A stretch of DNA of 64,000 nt from Acinetobacter corruptisaponis (GTDB lineage Bacteria; Pseudomonadota; Gammaproteobacteria; Pseudomonadales; Moraxellaceae): contig NZ_CP125669.1 in assembly GCF_030053775.1 (NCBI RefSeq), forward strand, positions 3,033,962 to 3,097,961. Direction: 5' to 3'. The notes beneath the pieces are model-generated. The model did no database searches. It was not told the origin of the DNA and saw nothing but the letters and a program-made list of their open reading frames with translations. A program made the position numbers and the translations under genes. Shown here one piece after another: positions 53,898-64,000 of this stretch. How positions within the stretch are numbered: position 1 is the stretch's first letter; every line of letters begins with the position of its first letter.

Positions 53898-53908
53898 GGA
53901 ATTCGACT

Positions 53909-56593
53909 ATGGCTACAATTCATGTCGATGGAAAATCGTATGAAGTCAACGGCTCAGAAAACTTGCTTCAGGCATGTTTAAGCCTTGGCATCGACATCCC
54001 GTATTTTTGTTGGCACCCATCCTTAGGTTCTGTTGGTTCTTGTCGTCAATGTGCCGTTACGCAGTACAACAATGCGGAAGACACACGTGGACGTCTGGTG
54101 ATGTCATGTATGACACCTGCCGCTGACAACACCTACATTTCGATTGAAGACAAGGAAGCAACCGATTTCCGTGCGTCGATCGTTGAATTCTTGATGACCA
54201 ACCACCCACACGACTGTCCAGTCTGTGAAGAGGGTGGTCACTGTCATTTACAAGATATGACGGTGATGACCCAGCACGATCGTCGTCGCTACCGCTTTAT
54301 CAAACGTACCCACTACAATCAGGAGTTAGGTTCGTTTATTGCGCATGAGATGAACCGTTGTATCGCTTGTTACCGTTGTGTGCGTTACTACAAGGATTAT
54401 GCGGGTGGTACAGACTTTGGCGTGTATGCCAATGCGTCACGTGTGTATTTCGGTCGTCCAGAATCAGGCACTTTGGAATCTGAATTCTCTGGTAACCTGA
54501 CTGAAGTCTGTCCAACAGGTGTATTCACCGACAAGACCCATTCTGCACGCTATAACCGTAAATGGGACATGCAGTATGCGCCAAGCGTATGCTTTGGTTG
54601 TTCTTCTGGTTGTAACATCTCTCCAGGTGAGCGTTATGGTGAAATCCGTCGTGTTGAAAACCGTTTCAATGGTTCGGTCAACCAATACTTCCTATGTGAT
54701 AAAGGTCGTTTTGGTGTCGGTTATGTCAACCGCGCAGACCGTCCGCGCCAGCCACAGTTCCGCAATGCTGAAACTGTTTCAACCGTGAGTGTGGATCAGG
54801 CCTTAGATCAGGTGATTGCCCAACTCAAGGGCAAGAAAGTGCTGGGTATTGGTTCTCCGCGTGCAAGTCTGGAATCAAACTACGTACTTCGTGAACTGGT
54901 TGGACAGGACAACTATTCAACAGGCATGTCTCAAAAAGACCAGAATCTGGTTGAGCTGGCGGCATCCATCATGCAAACCCAGGGGATCTATAACCCGAAC
55001 ATGCGTGAAATTGAAAGTTATGACGCAGTGTTGATCTTGGGTGAAGATTTAACTCAAACCGCACCACGTATGGCTTTATCGGTTCGTCAGGCAGCGAAGA
55101 ACAAGGCCAAAGCAATGGCTGCTGCAACACGTACCCCAGACTGGTTGGCAGAACCTGTACAGCGTATCGGTCAAGATGCAAAATCACCAATCTATATCCT
55201 TGCGGCAACCCAAACCCGTTTAGCGGATGTTGCAACAGGTGAAGTGGTTGCATCGCCAAATGATATCGCACGTTTAGGTTTCGCGGTTGCTGCTGCTGTT
55301 AAAGGCGAAGCGCTTTCTGGTTTAGCGGATGATGCAAAAGCATTTGCACAAACCATTGCGGATACCTTGAAAGCTGCGAAAAAGCCATTGATTATCTCTG
55401 GTACTAGCTTACAAGATCCTGCCATCATGGAAGCTGCGGCTCAAGTTGCGCAAAACTTGGGTGCCAATGCAGGTCTAAGTCTGACTGTTCCAGAAGTCAA
55501 CTCAATGGGCTTGGCACTATTTGGCGGATTAAGTCTGGAGCAAGCATTTGCCCAGGATTATGATGCTGTCGTTGTCATCGAAAATGACTTGACTCGTCGT
55601 TTACCAGTGGCTCAAGTTAAGGCAGCATTTGACAAGGCCGAAACTGTGATCGTACTTGATCATAGCGAAACTGAAACCTTGAAACTTGCAGACATTGTAC
55701 TTTCAGCAGCAAGTTTTGCTGAGGGTGATGGTACTGTGGTCAGTCAGGAAGGTCGTGCGCAACGTTTCTATCAAGTGTATGATCCAAGCTACTACAAGCC
55801 TGAATATGCGATCAAGGAATCTTGGCGCTGGTTGCATGCCATTGAAACTGGCCTGAAAGGCAAAGCTGTGGACTGGACGCTTCTTGATGATGTGATTGAT
55901 GACATCGTCAAGAATGTTCCTGTGCTTGAAGCGATTCAAGATGTTGCACCTGATGCGGGCTATCGTATTCATGGCTTGAAGATTGCGCGTGAACCACGTC
56001 GTTATTCTGGTCGTACTGCAATGCGTGCGCCGTTATCGATTCACGAGCCAAAACAACCAACCGATCCAGATTCAGCATTAACATTCTCTATGGAAGGTTA
56101 TGTGGGTAATCAGACAGCATCGTCTTTAGTACCTTTCGCATGGGCTGCGGGTTGGAACTCGCCACAAGCGTGGAACAAGTACCAAGATGAAGTCGGTGGT
56201 CACTTAAAAGGTGGTGATTCGGGTGTGCGTTTATTCGATCGCTTAGCAAAACGTCCTGCACGTAGCTATGTTGCACCGACTGCCGTGGTTGTGAATCCTG
56301 AAAGCTTCCGTCTTGTGCCAATGCACCATATCTTTGGTTCTGGTGAATTCACCATTAAAACACCAGCAATGGAATCACGTATTCCTGAAGCGATGTTTGC
56401 CGTGGGTGAACAAGATGCGACGCGCTTAAATGTTCAAGATGGTCAACGTATTACCGTGAAAGCAGGCGAAACGAGCATCAGCTTACCTGTACAAGTCATC
56501 GAATATTTACCAACAGGCTATATTGGTTATCCAATTGGTCTAGCACCAACCGTTTCATTGGCAGAGCCTGTGTCCGTGGCAGTAGGAGTGTAA
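53909..56593 (+). CDS. nuoG: NADH-quinone oxidoreductase subunit G
   Basis: An 894-residue subunit with the iron-sulfur wire of the peripheral arm. Residues 1-80 are a ferredoxin-like 2Fe-2S domain (YFCWHPSLGSVGSCRQC, CMTP). HDCPVCEEGGHCHLQD and CIACYRCVRYY ligate N5 and N4. VCFGCSSGCNISPG with a later Cys (FLCDKG) carries the extra cluster N7 found in E. coli-type enzymes. The rest is a molybdopterin-oxidoreductase fold without cofactor. Confidence 0.96.
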   Translation: MATIHVDGKSYEVNGSENLLQACLSLGIDIPYFCWHPSLGSVGSCRQCAVTQYNNAEDTRGRLVMSCMTPAADNTYISIEDKEATDFRASIVEFLMTNHPHDCPVCEEGGHCHLQDMTVMTQHDRRRYRFIKRTHYNQELGSFIAHEMNRCIACYRCVRYYKDYAGGTDFGVYANASRVYFGRPESGTLESEFSGNLTEVCPTGVFTDKTHSARYNRKWDMQYAPSVCFGCSSGCNISPGERYGEIRRVENRFNGSVNQYFLCDKGRFGVGYVNRADRPRQPQFRNAETVSTVSVDQALDQVIAQLKGKKVLGIGSPRASLESNYVLRELVGQDNYSTGMSQKDQNLVELAASIMQTQGIYNPNMREIESYDAVLILGEDLTQTAPRMALSVRQAAKNKAKAMAAATRTPDWLAEPVQRIGQDAKSPIYILAATQTRLADVATGEVVASPNDIARLGFAVAAAVKGEALSGLADDAKAFAQTIADTLKAAKKPLIISGTSLQDPAIMEAAAQVAQNLGANAGLSLTVPEVNSMGLALFGGLSLEQAFAQDYDAVVVIENDLTRRLPVAQVKAAFDKAETVIVLDHSETETLKLADIVLSAASFAEGDGTVVSQEGRAQRFYQVYDPSYYKPEYAIKESWRWLHAIETGLKGKAVDWTLLDDVIDDIVKNVPVLEAIQDVAPDAGYRIHGLKIAREPRRYSGRTAMRAPLSIHEPKQPTDPDSALTFSMEGYVGNQTASSLVPFAWAAGWNSPQAWNKYQDEVGGHLKGGDSGVRLFDRLAKRPARSYVAPTAVVVNPESFRLVPMHHIFGSGEFTIKTPAMESRIPEAMFAVGEQDATRLNVQDGQRITVKAGETSISLPVQVIEYLPTGYIGYPIGLAPTVSLAEPVSVAVGV

Positions 56594-56596
56594 TTC

Positions 56597-57613
56597 ATGA
56601 ATCAAGAAATTATACGTCAAACGCCACTTTGGGCTGAGAACTGGCCAATCGCTTATTCAGTGATTCAAGCAGTTGTGATCCTGTTGGTGGTGGTTTTAGT
56701 TGCTGCGTTAATGTCATTTATTGAGCGTCGTCTCTTGGCATTATGGCAAGACCGTTATGGTCCAAACCGTGTTGGTCCGGGTGGTATGTTCCAGATCGTT
56801 GCCGACATGCTCAAGATCATGTTCAAGGAAGACTGGACACCTAAGTTTGCCGACAAGCTGACTTTCCGTCTGGCACCAGCAGTTGCGATGGCAACTGCGG
56901 TACTTTCGTTTATGGTCATCCCAGTAAGTCCTACACTGGGCGTTGCGGATATGAGTATCGGTCTATTGTTCTTTATGGCAATGGCTGGTATCGCAGTTTA
57001 TGCAGTGCTATTTGGTGGTTGGGCGTCTAACAACAAATACTCGTTACTCGGTGGTCTTCGTTCTGCTGCTCAAACTATTTCTTATGAAGTGTTCTTGGGT
57101 ATCTCATTGATGGGTGTGGTTGCGATTGCGGGCTCATTCAACCTGCGTGAAATCGTTGAAGCTCAACGTGATGTTTGGTTTGTTATTCCCCAGTTCATTG
57201 GTTTCATTATCTTTGTTATTGCTGGTGTTGCAGTTACGCATCGTCATCCATTTGACCAACCAGAAGCTGAGCAAGAATTGGCGGAAGGTTATCACGTTGA
57301 ATATGGTGGGATGAAGTGGGGGATGTTCTTCGTTGCGGAATATGTGAACGTGGTTCTGATCTCTGCACTGATCGTAACGTTATTCTTCGGCGGATGGCTT
57401 GCACCATTTAACTTAGAAATTCCATTTGTTCCACCAGTTTTTTGGTTCGTGATTAAAACAGCATTCTTTGTAATGATGTTTGTGTTGGCGCGTGGTTCTT
57501 TAATGCGTCCACGTTATGACCAAGTGATGAATTTTGGTTGGAAAGTTTGTTTGCCATTGGCGTTGGTCAACTTGTTGGTGACTGGTGCTGTGATTCTGAT
57601 GAATCAGGCCTAG
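56597..57613 (+). CDS. nuoH: NADH-quinone oxidoreductase subunit H
   Basis: A 338-residue membrane subunit with about eight helices forming much of the quinone chamber. Signatures are [21 protein letters not shown], the [10 protein letters not shown] segment and [22 protein letters not shown], with the acidic residues of the quinone-linked proton path. It starts 3 bp after nuoG, with AGGAG upstream of the ATG. Confidence 0.97.
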   Translation: MNQEIIRQTPLWAENWPIAYSVIQAVVILLVVVLVAALMSFIERRLLALWQDRYGPNRVGPGGMFQIVADMLKIMFKEDWTPKFADKLTFRLAPAVAMATAVLSFMVIPVSPTLGVADMSIGLLFFMAMAGIAVYAVLFGGWASNNKYSLLGGLRSAAQTISYEVFLGISLMGVVAIAGSFNLREIVEAQRDVWFVIPQFIGFIIFVIAGVAVTHRHPFDQPEAEQELAEGYHVEYGGMKWGMFFVAEYVNVVLISALIVTLFFGGWLAPFNLEIPFVPPVFWFVIKTAFFVMMFVLARGSLMRPRYDQVMNFGWKVCLPLALVNLLVTGAVILMNQA

Positions 57614-57631
57614 GACAGCAGGGAGTACAAA

Positions 57632-58174
57632 ATGTATAAAATTCTAGCTGGATTTGGATCGATTGTACGTTCGTTGTGGATGGTGTTTAGCCATGTCACA
57701 CGTAAGCGTGACACGATTTTATATCCAGAAGTACCAGCAGAGCAGATTGTACCGCCACGCTTTCGTGGCCGTATCGTCTTGACACGTGATCCTGATGGTG
57801 AAGAGCGTTGTGTGGCATGTAACCTGTGTGCGGTTGCGTGTCCTGTGGGCTGTATTTCATTGCAGAAAGCGGAAAAAGAAGATGGACGTTGGTATCCAGA
57901 ATTTTTCCGTATTAACTTTTCACGCTGCATTTTCTGCGGTATGTGTGAAGAGGCTTGTCCTACAACTGCAATTCAGATGACTCCAGATTTTGAACTTGCT
58001 GAATATGTACGTCAGGACCTGGTCTACGAAAAAGAAAACCTGTTGATTTCTGGAACAGGTAAATATCCTGACTACAACTTCTACCGTGTAACGGGTATGG
58101 CGGTGACAGGTAAGGATAAAGGTCAGGCGCAGAAAGAAAGTGCACCAGTTGATGTACGGAGCTTATTACCATGA
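57632..58174 (+). CDS. nuoI: NADH-quinone oxidoreductase subunit I
   Basis: A 180-residue 8Fe-ferredoxin-type subunit. Two 4Fe-4S motifs, [15 protein letters not shown] and [15 protein letters not shown], bind clusters N6a and N6b, passing electrons to NuoB. GGGAG precedes the ATG. Its last codons overlap the nuoJ start by 4 bp. Confidence 0.97.
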   Translation: MYKILAGFGSIVRSLWMVFSHVTRKRDTILYPEVPAEQIVPPRFRGRIVLTRDPDGEERCVACNLCAVACPVGCISLQKAEKEDGRWYPEFFRINFSRCIFCGMCEEACPTTAIQMTPDFELAEYVRQDLVYEKENLLISGTGKYPDYNFYRVTGMAVTGKDKGQAQKESAPVDVRSLLP

Positions 58175-58692
58175 TGTGGCCATTTTATTTGATGGCACTT
58201 GTGGCCATCGTATCGACAATTCGTGTGGTAACCAATACCAATCCTGTGCATGCGTTACTGAGCCTGATTGTGTCATTGCTAGCGGTTGCTGGTATTTTCA
58301 TGATTGTGGGCGCGCCATTTGCAGGTGCGCTTGAAATCATCGTCTATGCTGGCGCAATCATGGTGCTGTTCGTGTTTGTGGTGATGATGCTCAATCTTGG
58401 GCAGGAAACTGTTGAACAGGAAAGCAAATGGTTGACTTCTGATGCCTGGGCCTATCCAGCCATGCTGAGCTTTATTTTGGGCTTGATTCTGGTGTGGATG
58501 CTGGGTGGAGAATACACCACGATTTCTGCGCCAATGGGTACGGAAATTGTAGGGCCAAAGGCTGTGGGTCAGGCGTTATTTACCCACTATCTATTATTGG
58601 TGGAAGTTGCCGCAATGTTATTGCTTGCAGCCCTTGTTGCTGCATATCACCTCGGCAAACGTGAACCAAGTGCGGAAGAGGATAAACAATAA
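58171..58692 (+). CDS. nuoJ: NADH-quinone oxidoreductase subunit J
   Basis: A 173-residue protein with five membrane helices. [25 protein letters not shown] is the conserved helix 3 with its pi-bulge region. It overlaps nuoI at the start and nuoK at the stop (TAATG), indicating translational coupling. Confidence 0.96.
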   Translation: MMWPFYLMALVAIVSTIRVVTNTNPVHALLSLIVSLLAVAGIFMIVGAPFAGALEIIVYAGAIMVLFVFVVMMLNLGQETVEQESKWLTSDAWAYPAMLSFILGLILVWMLGGEYTTISAPMGTEIVGPKAVGQALFTHYLLLVEVAAMLLLAALVAAYHLGKREPSAEEDKQ

Positions 58693-59000
58693 TGGGACAC
58701 ATCCCTTTAGAACATGGTTTGATCGTTGCAACCATCCTTTTTGCACTGGGCTTTTACGGTGTGATGGTAAGACGTAACCTTTTATTTATGTTAATGAGCC
58801 TTGAAGTCATGATGAATGCCGCCGCGTTGGCATTCGTTCTGGCAGGCAGCGTCTGGGCACAGCCAGATGGACAGGTGATGTTCATCCTGATCCTGACGCT
58901 TGCCGCAGCCGAGGCATGTATCGGTCTTGCGATCGTCCTTCAGTTTTATCATCGCTTCCATCATCTGGATGTGGATGCTGCTAGTGAGATGCGCGGATGA
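58692..59000 (+). CDS. nuoK: NADH-quinone oxidoreductase subunit K
   Basis: A 102-residue, three-helix subunit. [20 protein letters not shown] and [16 protein letters not shown] contain the two membrane glutamates needed for proton transfer. It starts on the nuoJ stop codon and overlaps nuoL by 4 bp. Confidence 0.97.
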   Translation: MGHIPLEHGLIVATILFALGFYGVMVRRNLLFMLMSLEVMMNAAALAFVLAGSVWAQPDGQVMFILILTLAAAEACIGLAIVLQFYHRFHHLDVDAASEMRG

Positions 59001-60892
59001 GTACATTATATTTAACCGTTTTATTCCCGCTGATTGGCTTTATCCTGTTGGCGGCAGGGCGTGACAAGCTTTCTGAAAATGTGGCTGCCATTATTGGTGT
59101 TGGTTCAGTCGGTTTATCTGCTCTATTTGCTTTAATTGCGGGTCTTGGATTTACCAGCAGCGGTCAGGCCGTTTTTGTTCAACATTTATGGACTTGGTTC
59201 AGTGTTGGCGGTTTTGAGCCAGGCATCAGCCTGCACCTGGATGGTTTGTCATTACTGATGACAGGCATGATTACGGGTGTTGGTTTCCTGATTCACATCT
59301 TCGCATCCTGGTATATGCGTGGTGAAGAGGGTTATGCGCGTTTCTTTTCCTATTTCAACCTGTTCGTTGCCAGCATGTTGTTGTTGGTACTTGGCGATAA
59401 CCTTGCGTTATTGTTCCTGGGTTGGGAAGGTGTAGGTCTGTGCTCATACCTGTTGATTGGTTTCTACTACTCAAACCCTGCAAATGGCTGGGCGGCAATC
59501 AAGGCATTTACAGTAACACGTGTGGGTGACGTATTCCTGCTCATCGCATTGTTCCTGCTCTATCAACAATTTGGTACGTTGAATACACAGTACATTGTTG
59601 AAAATGCAGCCACTGTCATGACGCAAAGCTCATCATTGTCAATCTGGACAGCATTGATGTTGTTCCTGGGTGCGGCAGGTAAGTCAGCGCAAATTCCATT
59701 ACAAACCTGGTTGGCCGATGCGATGGCGGGTCCTACGCCAGTATCAGCATTAATCCACGCTGCAACAATGGTTACAGCGGGTGTTTACCTGTGCTGCCGT
59801 ATGTTCTCTGTGATGGAAATGGCGCCAGAAGTGATGCAGTTCATTTCGATTACGGGTGCAGTGACGTTGCTGGTGGCTGGTTTTGCAGCATTGGTTCAAA
59901 CCGACATCAAGCGTATCTTGGCTTACTCAACTATGAGCCAGCTCGGTTATATGTTTATGGCTGTGGGTGCTGAGGCGTATCAGGCTGGTTTATTCCATAT
60001 GCTTGCCCACGCATTCTTCAAGGCGTTATTGTTCCTTTCTTCAGGTGCAGTGATTCTTGCATGTCATCACGAACAGAACATTTTTAAAATGGGTGGATTA
60101 CGTAAAAAGATTCCATTCGTATTCTGGTGTTTTGTGATCGGTGGTGGCGCATTGGCAGCACTTCCAATCGTGACAGTGGGCTTCTTCTCTAAAGATGCGA
60201 TTTTGGGTGCTGTATATGCACAGTCTACAATTGCAAACATTCCGCTTTACCATACCTTGTACTGGGTGGGTGTCGTTGGTGCATTCTTAACGTCAATCTA
60301 TACATTCCGTTTAATTTGGGTTGTATTCTTCGGTGAAGAAAAAACCCATGCACATGCCATTCATGGTGTGACCTACTGGGGACCACTGGCAATTCTTGCT
60401 ACGTTATCAACAGGGATTGGTTATTTCCTTCAAGCACCAGTTGCAAAATTATTGACGACTGCAAGTATTCCAAGTTTTGTTGTTCCTGAAACATTGGAAG
60501 CAGCGGTTGCACATGCTGAGCATTTAGCGAGTGGTATTGCACTTGCTGGTTTAGCTGTTGGTATTTTCTTGTTTGCCTTTGCCTATGGTGCGGTTAAATC
60601 TTTTGCCCAAAGCTCTTTGGGTGCAGGTTTGGCGCATATCTGCCGTACCGCATTTGGTTTTGATGCCTTGTATGACATCGTATTTGTAAAACCTTATTTG
60701 TTGATTGCGAAAATTCTAGGTCGTGATCCAGTTGATGGCTTATGGCTGGTTCTTCCTGCGATTGTGAAAAGTGGTAATAGCTTTACAAGTTCGCGTCAAA
60801 CAGGTTCATTGCGTGAATACGCATCAAGCATGTCACTCGGTGTAGTGGTGTTATTGATGATCTTGATCGTGATTCAGGTTGTGGGGAAATAA
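58997..60892 (+). CDS. nuoL: NADH-quinone oxidoreductase subunit L
   Basis: A 631-residue antiporter-like proton-pumping subunit with about 16 helices. Conserved stretches include [19 protein letters not shown] (key Glu), [31 protein letters not shown] (with the Lys and His of the channel) and [12 protein letters not shown]. The C-terminus has the long amphipathic lateral helix followed by one anchor. Confidence 0.97.
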   Translation: MSTLYLTVLFPLIGFILLAAGRDKLSENVAAIIGVGSVGLSALFALIAGLGFTSSGQAVFVQHLWTWFSVGGFEPGISLHLDGLSLLMTGMITGVGFLIHIFASWYMRGEEGYARFFSYFNLFVASMLLLVLGDNLALLFLGWEGVGLCSYLLIGFYYSNPANGWAAIKAFTVTRVGDVFLLIALFLLYQQFGTLNTQYIVENAATVMTQSSSLSIWTALMLFLGAAGKSAQIPLQTWLADAMAGPTPVSALIHAATMVTAGVYLCCRMFSVMEMAPEVMQFISITGAVTLLVAGFAALVQTDIKRILAYSTMSQLGYMFMAVGAEAYQAGLFHMLAHAFFKALLFLSSGAVILACHHEQNIFKMGGLRKKIPFVFWCFVIGGGALAALPIVTVGFFSKDAILGAVYAQSTIANIPLYHTLYWVGVVGAFLTSIYTFRLIWVVFFGEEKTHAHAIHGVTYWGPLAILATLSTGIGYFLQAPVAKLLTTASIPSFVVPETLEAAVAHAEHLASGIALAGLAVGIFLFAFAYGAVKSFAQSSLGAGLAHICRTAFGFDALYDIVFVKPYLLIAKILGRDPVDGLWLVLPAIVKSGNSFTSSRQTGSLREYASSMSLGVVVLLMILIVIQVVGK

Positions 60893-60893
60893 A

Positions 60894-62492
60894 ATGGAAA
60901 ACAATTTAATTTTACCCGCACTGATTTTGGTTCCTTTCATTGCTGGTTTTATTTGTTGGTTGGTTGATAAGTTCGACCAACATCTACCGCGCTGGATTGC
61001 CTTGATTGGCATGCTCATTACCTTTGGTCTGGGCATCGCACTTTGGCAAAGTGGTACATATAGTTACGAGTTGGGTGGAAAAGTCCCAACTTGGGCGGCT
61101 GAATTCCATCTCCCTTGGATTCAGACGCTTGGTATTAGCATCCACCTGGCTGTGGATGGCTTGTCTCTGCTCATGGTGTTGCTCACTGCATTACTGGGTG
61201 TGCTTGCAGTTGGCTGTTCATGGGGCGAGATTCAAAAGAATGTTGGTTTCTTCCACTTAAACCTGCTCTGGAGTTTGGGCGGGGTTATTGGTGTATTCCT
61301 GGCGATTGACCTGTTCCTGTTCTTCTTCTTCTGGGAGATGATGCTGGTGCCAATCTACTTCCTGATTGCACTATGGGGACATTCAGGTTCGAATGGCCGT
61401 TCACGTGTTTACGCTGCAACCAAGTTCTTCCTGTATACGCAAATTGCTGGCTTGATTATGTTGATCGGTATCTTGGGCTTGGTGGTCTATGGATACATGA
61501 TGACAGGCATGATCGGTTTCGATTACAACTATTTATTGGCTGTTGCGAACCACTTGCCACCTGAAGTTGCCTATGCATTCATGTTGTGTTTCTTCATCGG
61601 TTTTGCGGTGAAATTACCAGTGTTCCCATTACACGGCTGGTTACCTGATGCGCATGCTCAGGCACCAACAGCGGGTTCTGTGGACTTGGCGGGTATCCTG
61701 ATTAAAACCGCAGCGTATGGTCTGCTTCGTTTCGTGATTCCATTCTTCCCAGCAGCATCAGCACAGTTTGCTGATATCGCGATTATTCTGGGCTTGATTG
61801 GTATTTTCTACGGTGCATTCCTTGCGTATCAGCAAACCGACATGAAACGTCTGCTTGCCTATACCTCCATTTCGCATATGGGTTTTATCCTACTTGCAAT
61901 TTATGCAGGTAATATCCTGACATTCCAGGGCTTGATGATCATGATGCTGGCACATGGTTTGTCATCTGCTGCATTGTTCATTATGTCTGGTCAGGTATAT
62001 GAGCGTTTACATACCCGTGACCTGCGCCTGATGGGTGGTCTGCGTGGTCAGTTGCAATACCTGCCATTCTTCCTGATGTTCTTTGTTGCAGCACTTGTGG
62101 GTGTACCAGGTCTAGGTAACTTTATTGGTGAATTCCTGATTCTGATGGGTTCATTCAAGACCTATCCAGCGTTTACCATCATTGCCGCAGTCAGTCTGGT
62201 GTTTGCTGGCCTTTATGGTTTGATCCTGATTCACAAGGCACTGTTTGGTGAACCAAATCCAGAACAGCAAAAACACTACACGACACCGCTTAAAGATTTA
62301 TCTACGCGTGAAGTCAGCATCTTGATGATTTGTGTGATTGGTTTGCTTTGGTTGGGACTTTACCCACAGACATTCCTGGATATGTCTCATTCAAGTATGC
62401 AGTGGTTAGTCAATAGTTATATGCCAGTACAAGAAGTTGTTGAAACTGTTCAACAGGCTGCAACTCAACTTGAACATGTGGAGATGCAATAA
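60894..62492 (+). CDS. nuoM: NADH-quinone oxidoreductase subunit M
   Basis: A 532-residue antiporter-like subunit with about 14 helices. FFFWEMMLVPIYFLIALWG has the conserved Glu; FAVKLPVFPLHGWLPDAHAQAPTAGSV and LAYTSISHMGFILL are typical of NuoM. A frame reaches back to 60879 inside nuoL, but ATG 60894 directly after the nuoL stop, with GGGGAAA upstream, is the likely start. Confidence 0.96.
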   Translation: MENNLILPALILVPFIAGFICWLVDKFDQHLPRWIALIGMLITFGLGIALWQSGTYSYELGGKVPTWAAEFHLPWIQTLGISIHLAVDGLSLLMVLLTALLGVLAVGCSWGEIQKNVGFFHLNLLWSLGGVIGVFLAIDLFLFFFFWEMMLVPIYFLIALWGHSGSNGRSRVYAATKFFLYTQIAGLIMLIGILGLVVYGYMMTGMIGFDYNYLLAVANHLPPEVAYAFMLCFFIGFAVKLPVFPLHGWLPDAHAQAPTAGSVDLAGILIKTAAYGLLRFVIPFFPAASAQFADIAIILGLIGIFYGAFLAYQQTDMKRLLAYTSISHMGFILLAIYAGNILTFQGLMIMMLAHGLSSAALFIMSGQVYERLHTRDLRLMGGLRGQLQYLPFFLMFFVAALVGVPGLGNFIGEFLILMGSFKTYPAFTIIAAVSLVFAGLYGLILIHKALFGEPNPEQQKHYTTPLKDLSTREVSILMICVIGLLWLGLYPQTFLDMSHSSMQWLVNSYMPVQEVVETVQQAATQLEHVEMQ

Positions 62493-62495
62493 ACC

Positions 62496-63992
62496 ATGAA
62501 CTTCACAATTTCTTTTTCTGAGCTTATGCCACTTGTCCCAGTGATGATTGTGGCGTTGACCGCAGTGGTGGTCATGCTGCTGATTGCGATCAAGCGTAAT
62601 CACAACCTGATCGCGACAACCTCGGTTGTGGGTCTTAACCTGTCTGCAATTTATATTGTATATACCATGTTCAGTGGGCACTTTGCACCAGTGAACATCA
62701 TGGGCATGTTTATGGTTGATCCATTCACCATGCTCTACCAGTTCCTGATTCTGATCGCTTCCTTGGCGTGCTGTACCTTGTCTCATGCCTACATCGAGAC
62801 CTATAAGGACAACCGTGAAGAGCTTTATATCCTGTTGCTGTGTTCAGTTGCGGGTGCAATGCTGTTGGTTGCAAGCTCACATTATGCTGCGTTCTTTATC
62901 AGCCTTGAGTTGATGTCGATTCCAGTATACGGCATGTTGGCGTATACCTATCAACGTAGCCAGTCTTTGGAAGCGGGGATTAAGTACCTTGTGCTTTCTG
63001 CGACTGCGTCTGCCATGTTGTTGATGGGTATGGCATATATCTATGCCTATACAGGTTCATTGTCATTCTATGATTCTGTTCAGGCATTGTTTACTGCCAT
63101 CAAACAGCCAATGGTGTTGTTGGGCCTGGGTTTAATCGTCTTTGCCGTTGCATTCAAACTCTCGCTTGCACCATTCCATAAATGGACGCCAGACGTGTAT
63201 GCAGGTGCGCCAGCACCAATGGCGACATTCCTGGCAACCGCAGCAAAAGTTGCAACCATTGGCCTGTTTGTTCGTTACCTGTTGACTTCAGGCGCGATTC
63301 TGGTTGAATCATTGGTTACCGTTTTAACAGTGATTGCTGTGCTGTCGATCTTGGTGGGTAACTTGCTGGCTGTGCGTCAAGTCAACTTGAAACGTATCCT
63401 GGGTTATTCATCCATTGCACACTTTGGTTACCTGTTGATTGCATTGATTAGCATGACCTATGCAAGCCTGGGCAGTGTCACCGTTTATGTGATCACTTAT
63501 GTATTGACCACAATCGGCGCGTTCGGTGCGGTGGCGTTGATGTCCAGTCCATATAACAATGTAGATGAAGCACAAAGCTTGGCAGACTACCGTGGTTTGT
63601 TCTGGCGCCGTCCGATCCTGACAGCGACCTTAACTGTGATGATGCTGTCCTTGGCTGGTATTCCATTAACAGCGGGCTTCATTGGTAAGTTCCTTGTGGT
63701 GATGGCTGCGGTGACAACCCAGCACTGGTTCCTGGCTGCAATGATTGTGGTGGGTAGTGGTATCGGTTTGTATTACTATTTACGTGTGATGGTGGTGATG
63801 TACATGACACCGCCAGATGTTCCACGTATTGATGCCGATGCACACTGGGGAACCAAGGTCGGTGGTATCATGGTACTTGGTGCTGCATTACTTGTACTAC
63901 TCCTGGGCATCTATCCAGACCCAATGATCAACCTTGCATTGAAGTCTGAGATTCTTTCTCCATTGCATTTCATGTTGTCACAACAGCAGTAA
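62496..63992 (+). CDS. nuoN: NADH-quinone oxidoreductase subunit N
   Basis: A 498-residue antiporter-like subunit with about 14 helices. SLELMSIPVYGMLAY, FKLSLAPFHKWTPDVYAGAP and RILGYSSIAHFGYLLIAL are diagnostic. It lies 3 bp after nuoM and ends 8 bp before the window edge, so the operon's terminator is not visible. Confidence 0.97.
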   Translation: MNFTISFSELMPLVPVMIVALTAVVVMLLIAIKRNHNLIATTSVVGLNLSAIYIVYTMFSGHFAPVNIMGMFMVDPFTMLYQFLILIASLACCTLSHAYIETYKDNREELYILLLCSVAGAMLLVASSHYAAFFISLELMSIPVYGMLAYTYQRSQSLEAGIKYLVLSATASAMLLMGMAYIYAYTGSLSFYDSVQALFTAIKQPMVLLGLGLIVFAVAFKLSLAPFHKWTPDVYAGAPAPMATFLATAAKVATIGLFVRYLLTSGAILVESLVTVLTVIAVLSILVGNLLAVRQVNLKRILGYSSIAHFGYLLIALISMTYASLGSVTVYVITYVLTTIGAFGAVALMSSPYNNVDEAQSLADYRGLFWRRPILTATLTVMMLSLAGIPLTAGFIGKFLVVMAAVTTQHWFLAAMIVVGSGIGLYYYLRVMVVMYMTPPDVPRIDADAHWGTKVGGIMVLGAALLVLLLGIYPDPMINLALKSEILSPLHFMLSQQQ

Positions 63993-64000
63993 TGCACTGA

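Noticed and set aside
1..64000. CRISPR arrays, IS elements and integrons
   Set aside because: No evenly spaced direct repeats with unique spacers, no transposase or integrase-like frame, and no attC-type sites were seen on reading through.

Overview
The window is chromosomal DNA from an Acinetobacter species. The response regulator at 44110-44826 matches my memory of A. baumannii BfmR almost residue for residue, with its phospho-acceptor at D58. NuoC and NuoD are fused, a fil-type envelope cluster opens the window, and base composition and gene order fit Moraxellaceae. The species cannot be fixed by eye. I see no insertion sequence, integrase, CRISPR array or rRNA. Most genes are ordinary core genes, with two accessory patches at about 25.8-26.6 kb and 35.0-36.8 kb.

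Layout. 1-5.6 kb: fil-type envelope operon (beta-barrel, FadL-like barrel, secreted protein, lipoprotein). 5.6-13.6 kb: two divergent NUDIX genes, a gamma-carbonic-anhydrase-like protein, tsaB-uppP-rsmJ, a membrane-bound C13 (caspase-fold) peptidase, S-formylglutathione hydrolase, a DUF2218 protein and rpe, followed by a 12-bp-periodic array of DnaA-box-like sequences. 14-17.3 kb: copper locus (His/Cys-rich small protein, copA, copB). 17.3-22.5 kb: an unknown two-gene unit, a guanidine-II (mini-ykkC) riboswitch with its SMR exporter, ogt, argJ, nadA, and a tRNA operon Pro-Arg-His-Pro. 22.5-30.6 kb: a NERD-domain protein, a GMC oxidoreductase, an NAD-salvage cluster (nrtR, nadV, prs) interrupted by a RelE/HTH toxin-antitoxin pair, and a zinc alcohol dehydrogenase.

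30.6-37.4 kb: an NTF2-like secreted protein, then a PadR-centred divergon (periplasmic binding protein, padR, MpaB-type oxygenase, GST). The same 22-bp palindrome occurs three times at its promoters. An AbiEii-type nucleotidyltransferase with a small partner gene follows, then about 790 bp holding two copies of a structured RNA-like element resembling phage C4 antisense RNA, and a TetR regulator. 37.4-44 kb: a membrane protein with a cold-shock-like N-terminus, then the class Ia ribonucleotide reductase operon nrdA - 42-aa membrane protein - 154-aa membrane protein - nrdB, with tandem NrdR boxes and a perfect DnaA box upstream. 44-48.5 kb: bfmRS, a small unknown protein and a MASE1-GGDEF diguanylate cyclase. 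48.9-64 kb: the nuoA-N operon for respiratory complex I, complete through nuoN.

The features that most deserve follow-up are the PadR operator set, the tandem C4-like RNA region beside the nucleotidyltransferase gene, the two extra small proteins in the nrd operon with its dual NrdR/DnaA control region, the DnaA-box array after rpe, the membrane C13 peptidase and the toxin-antitoxin pair inside the NAD-salvage cluster.
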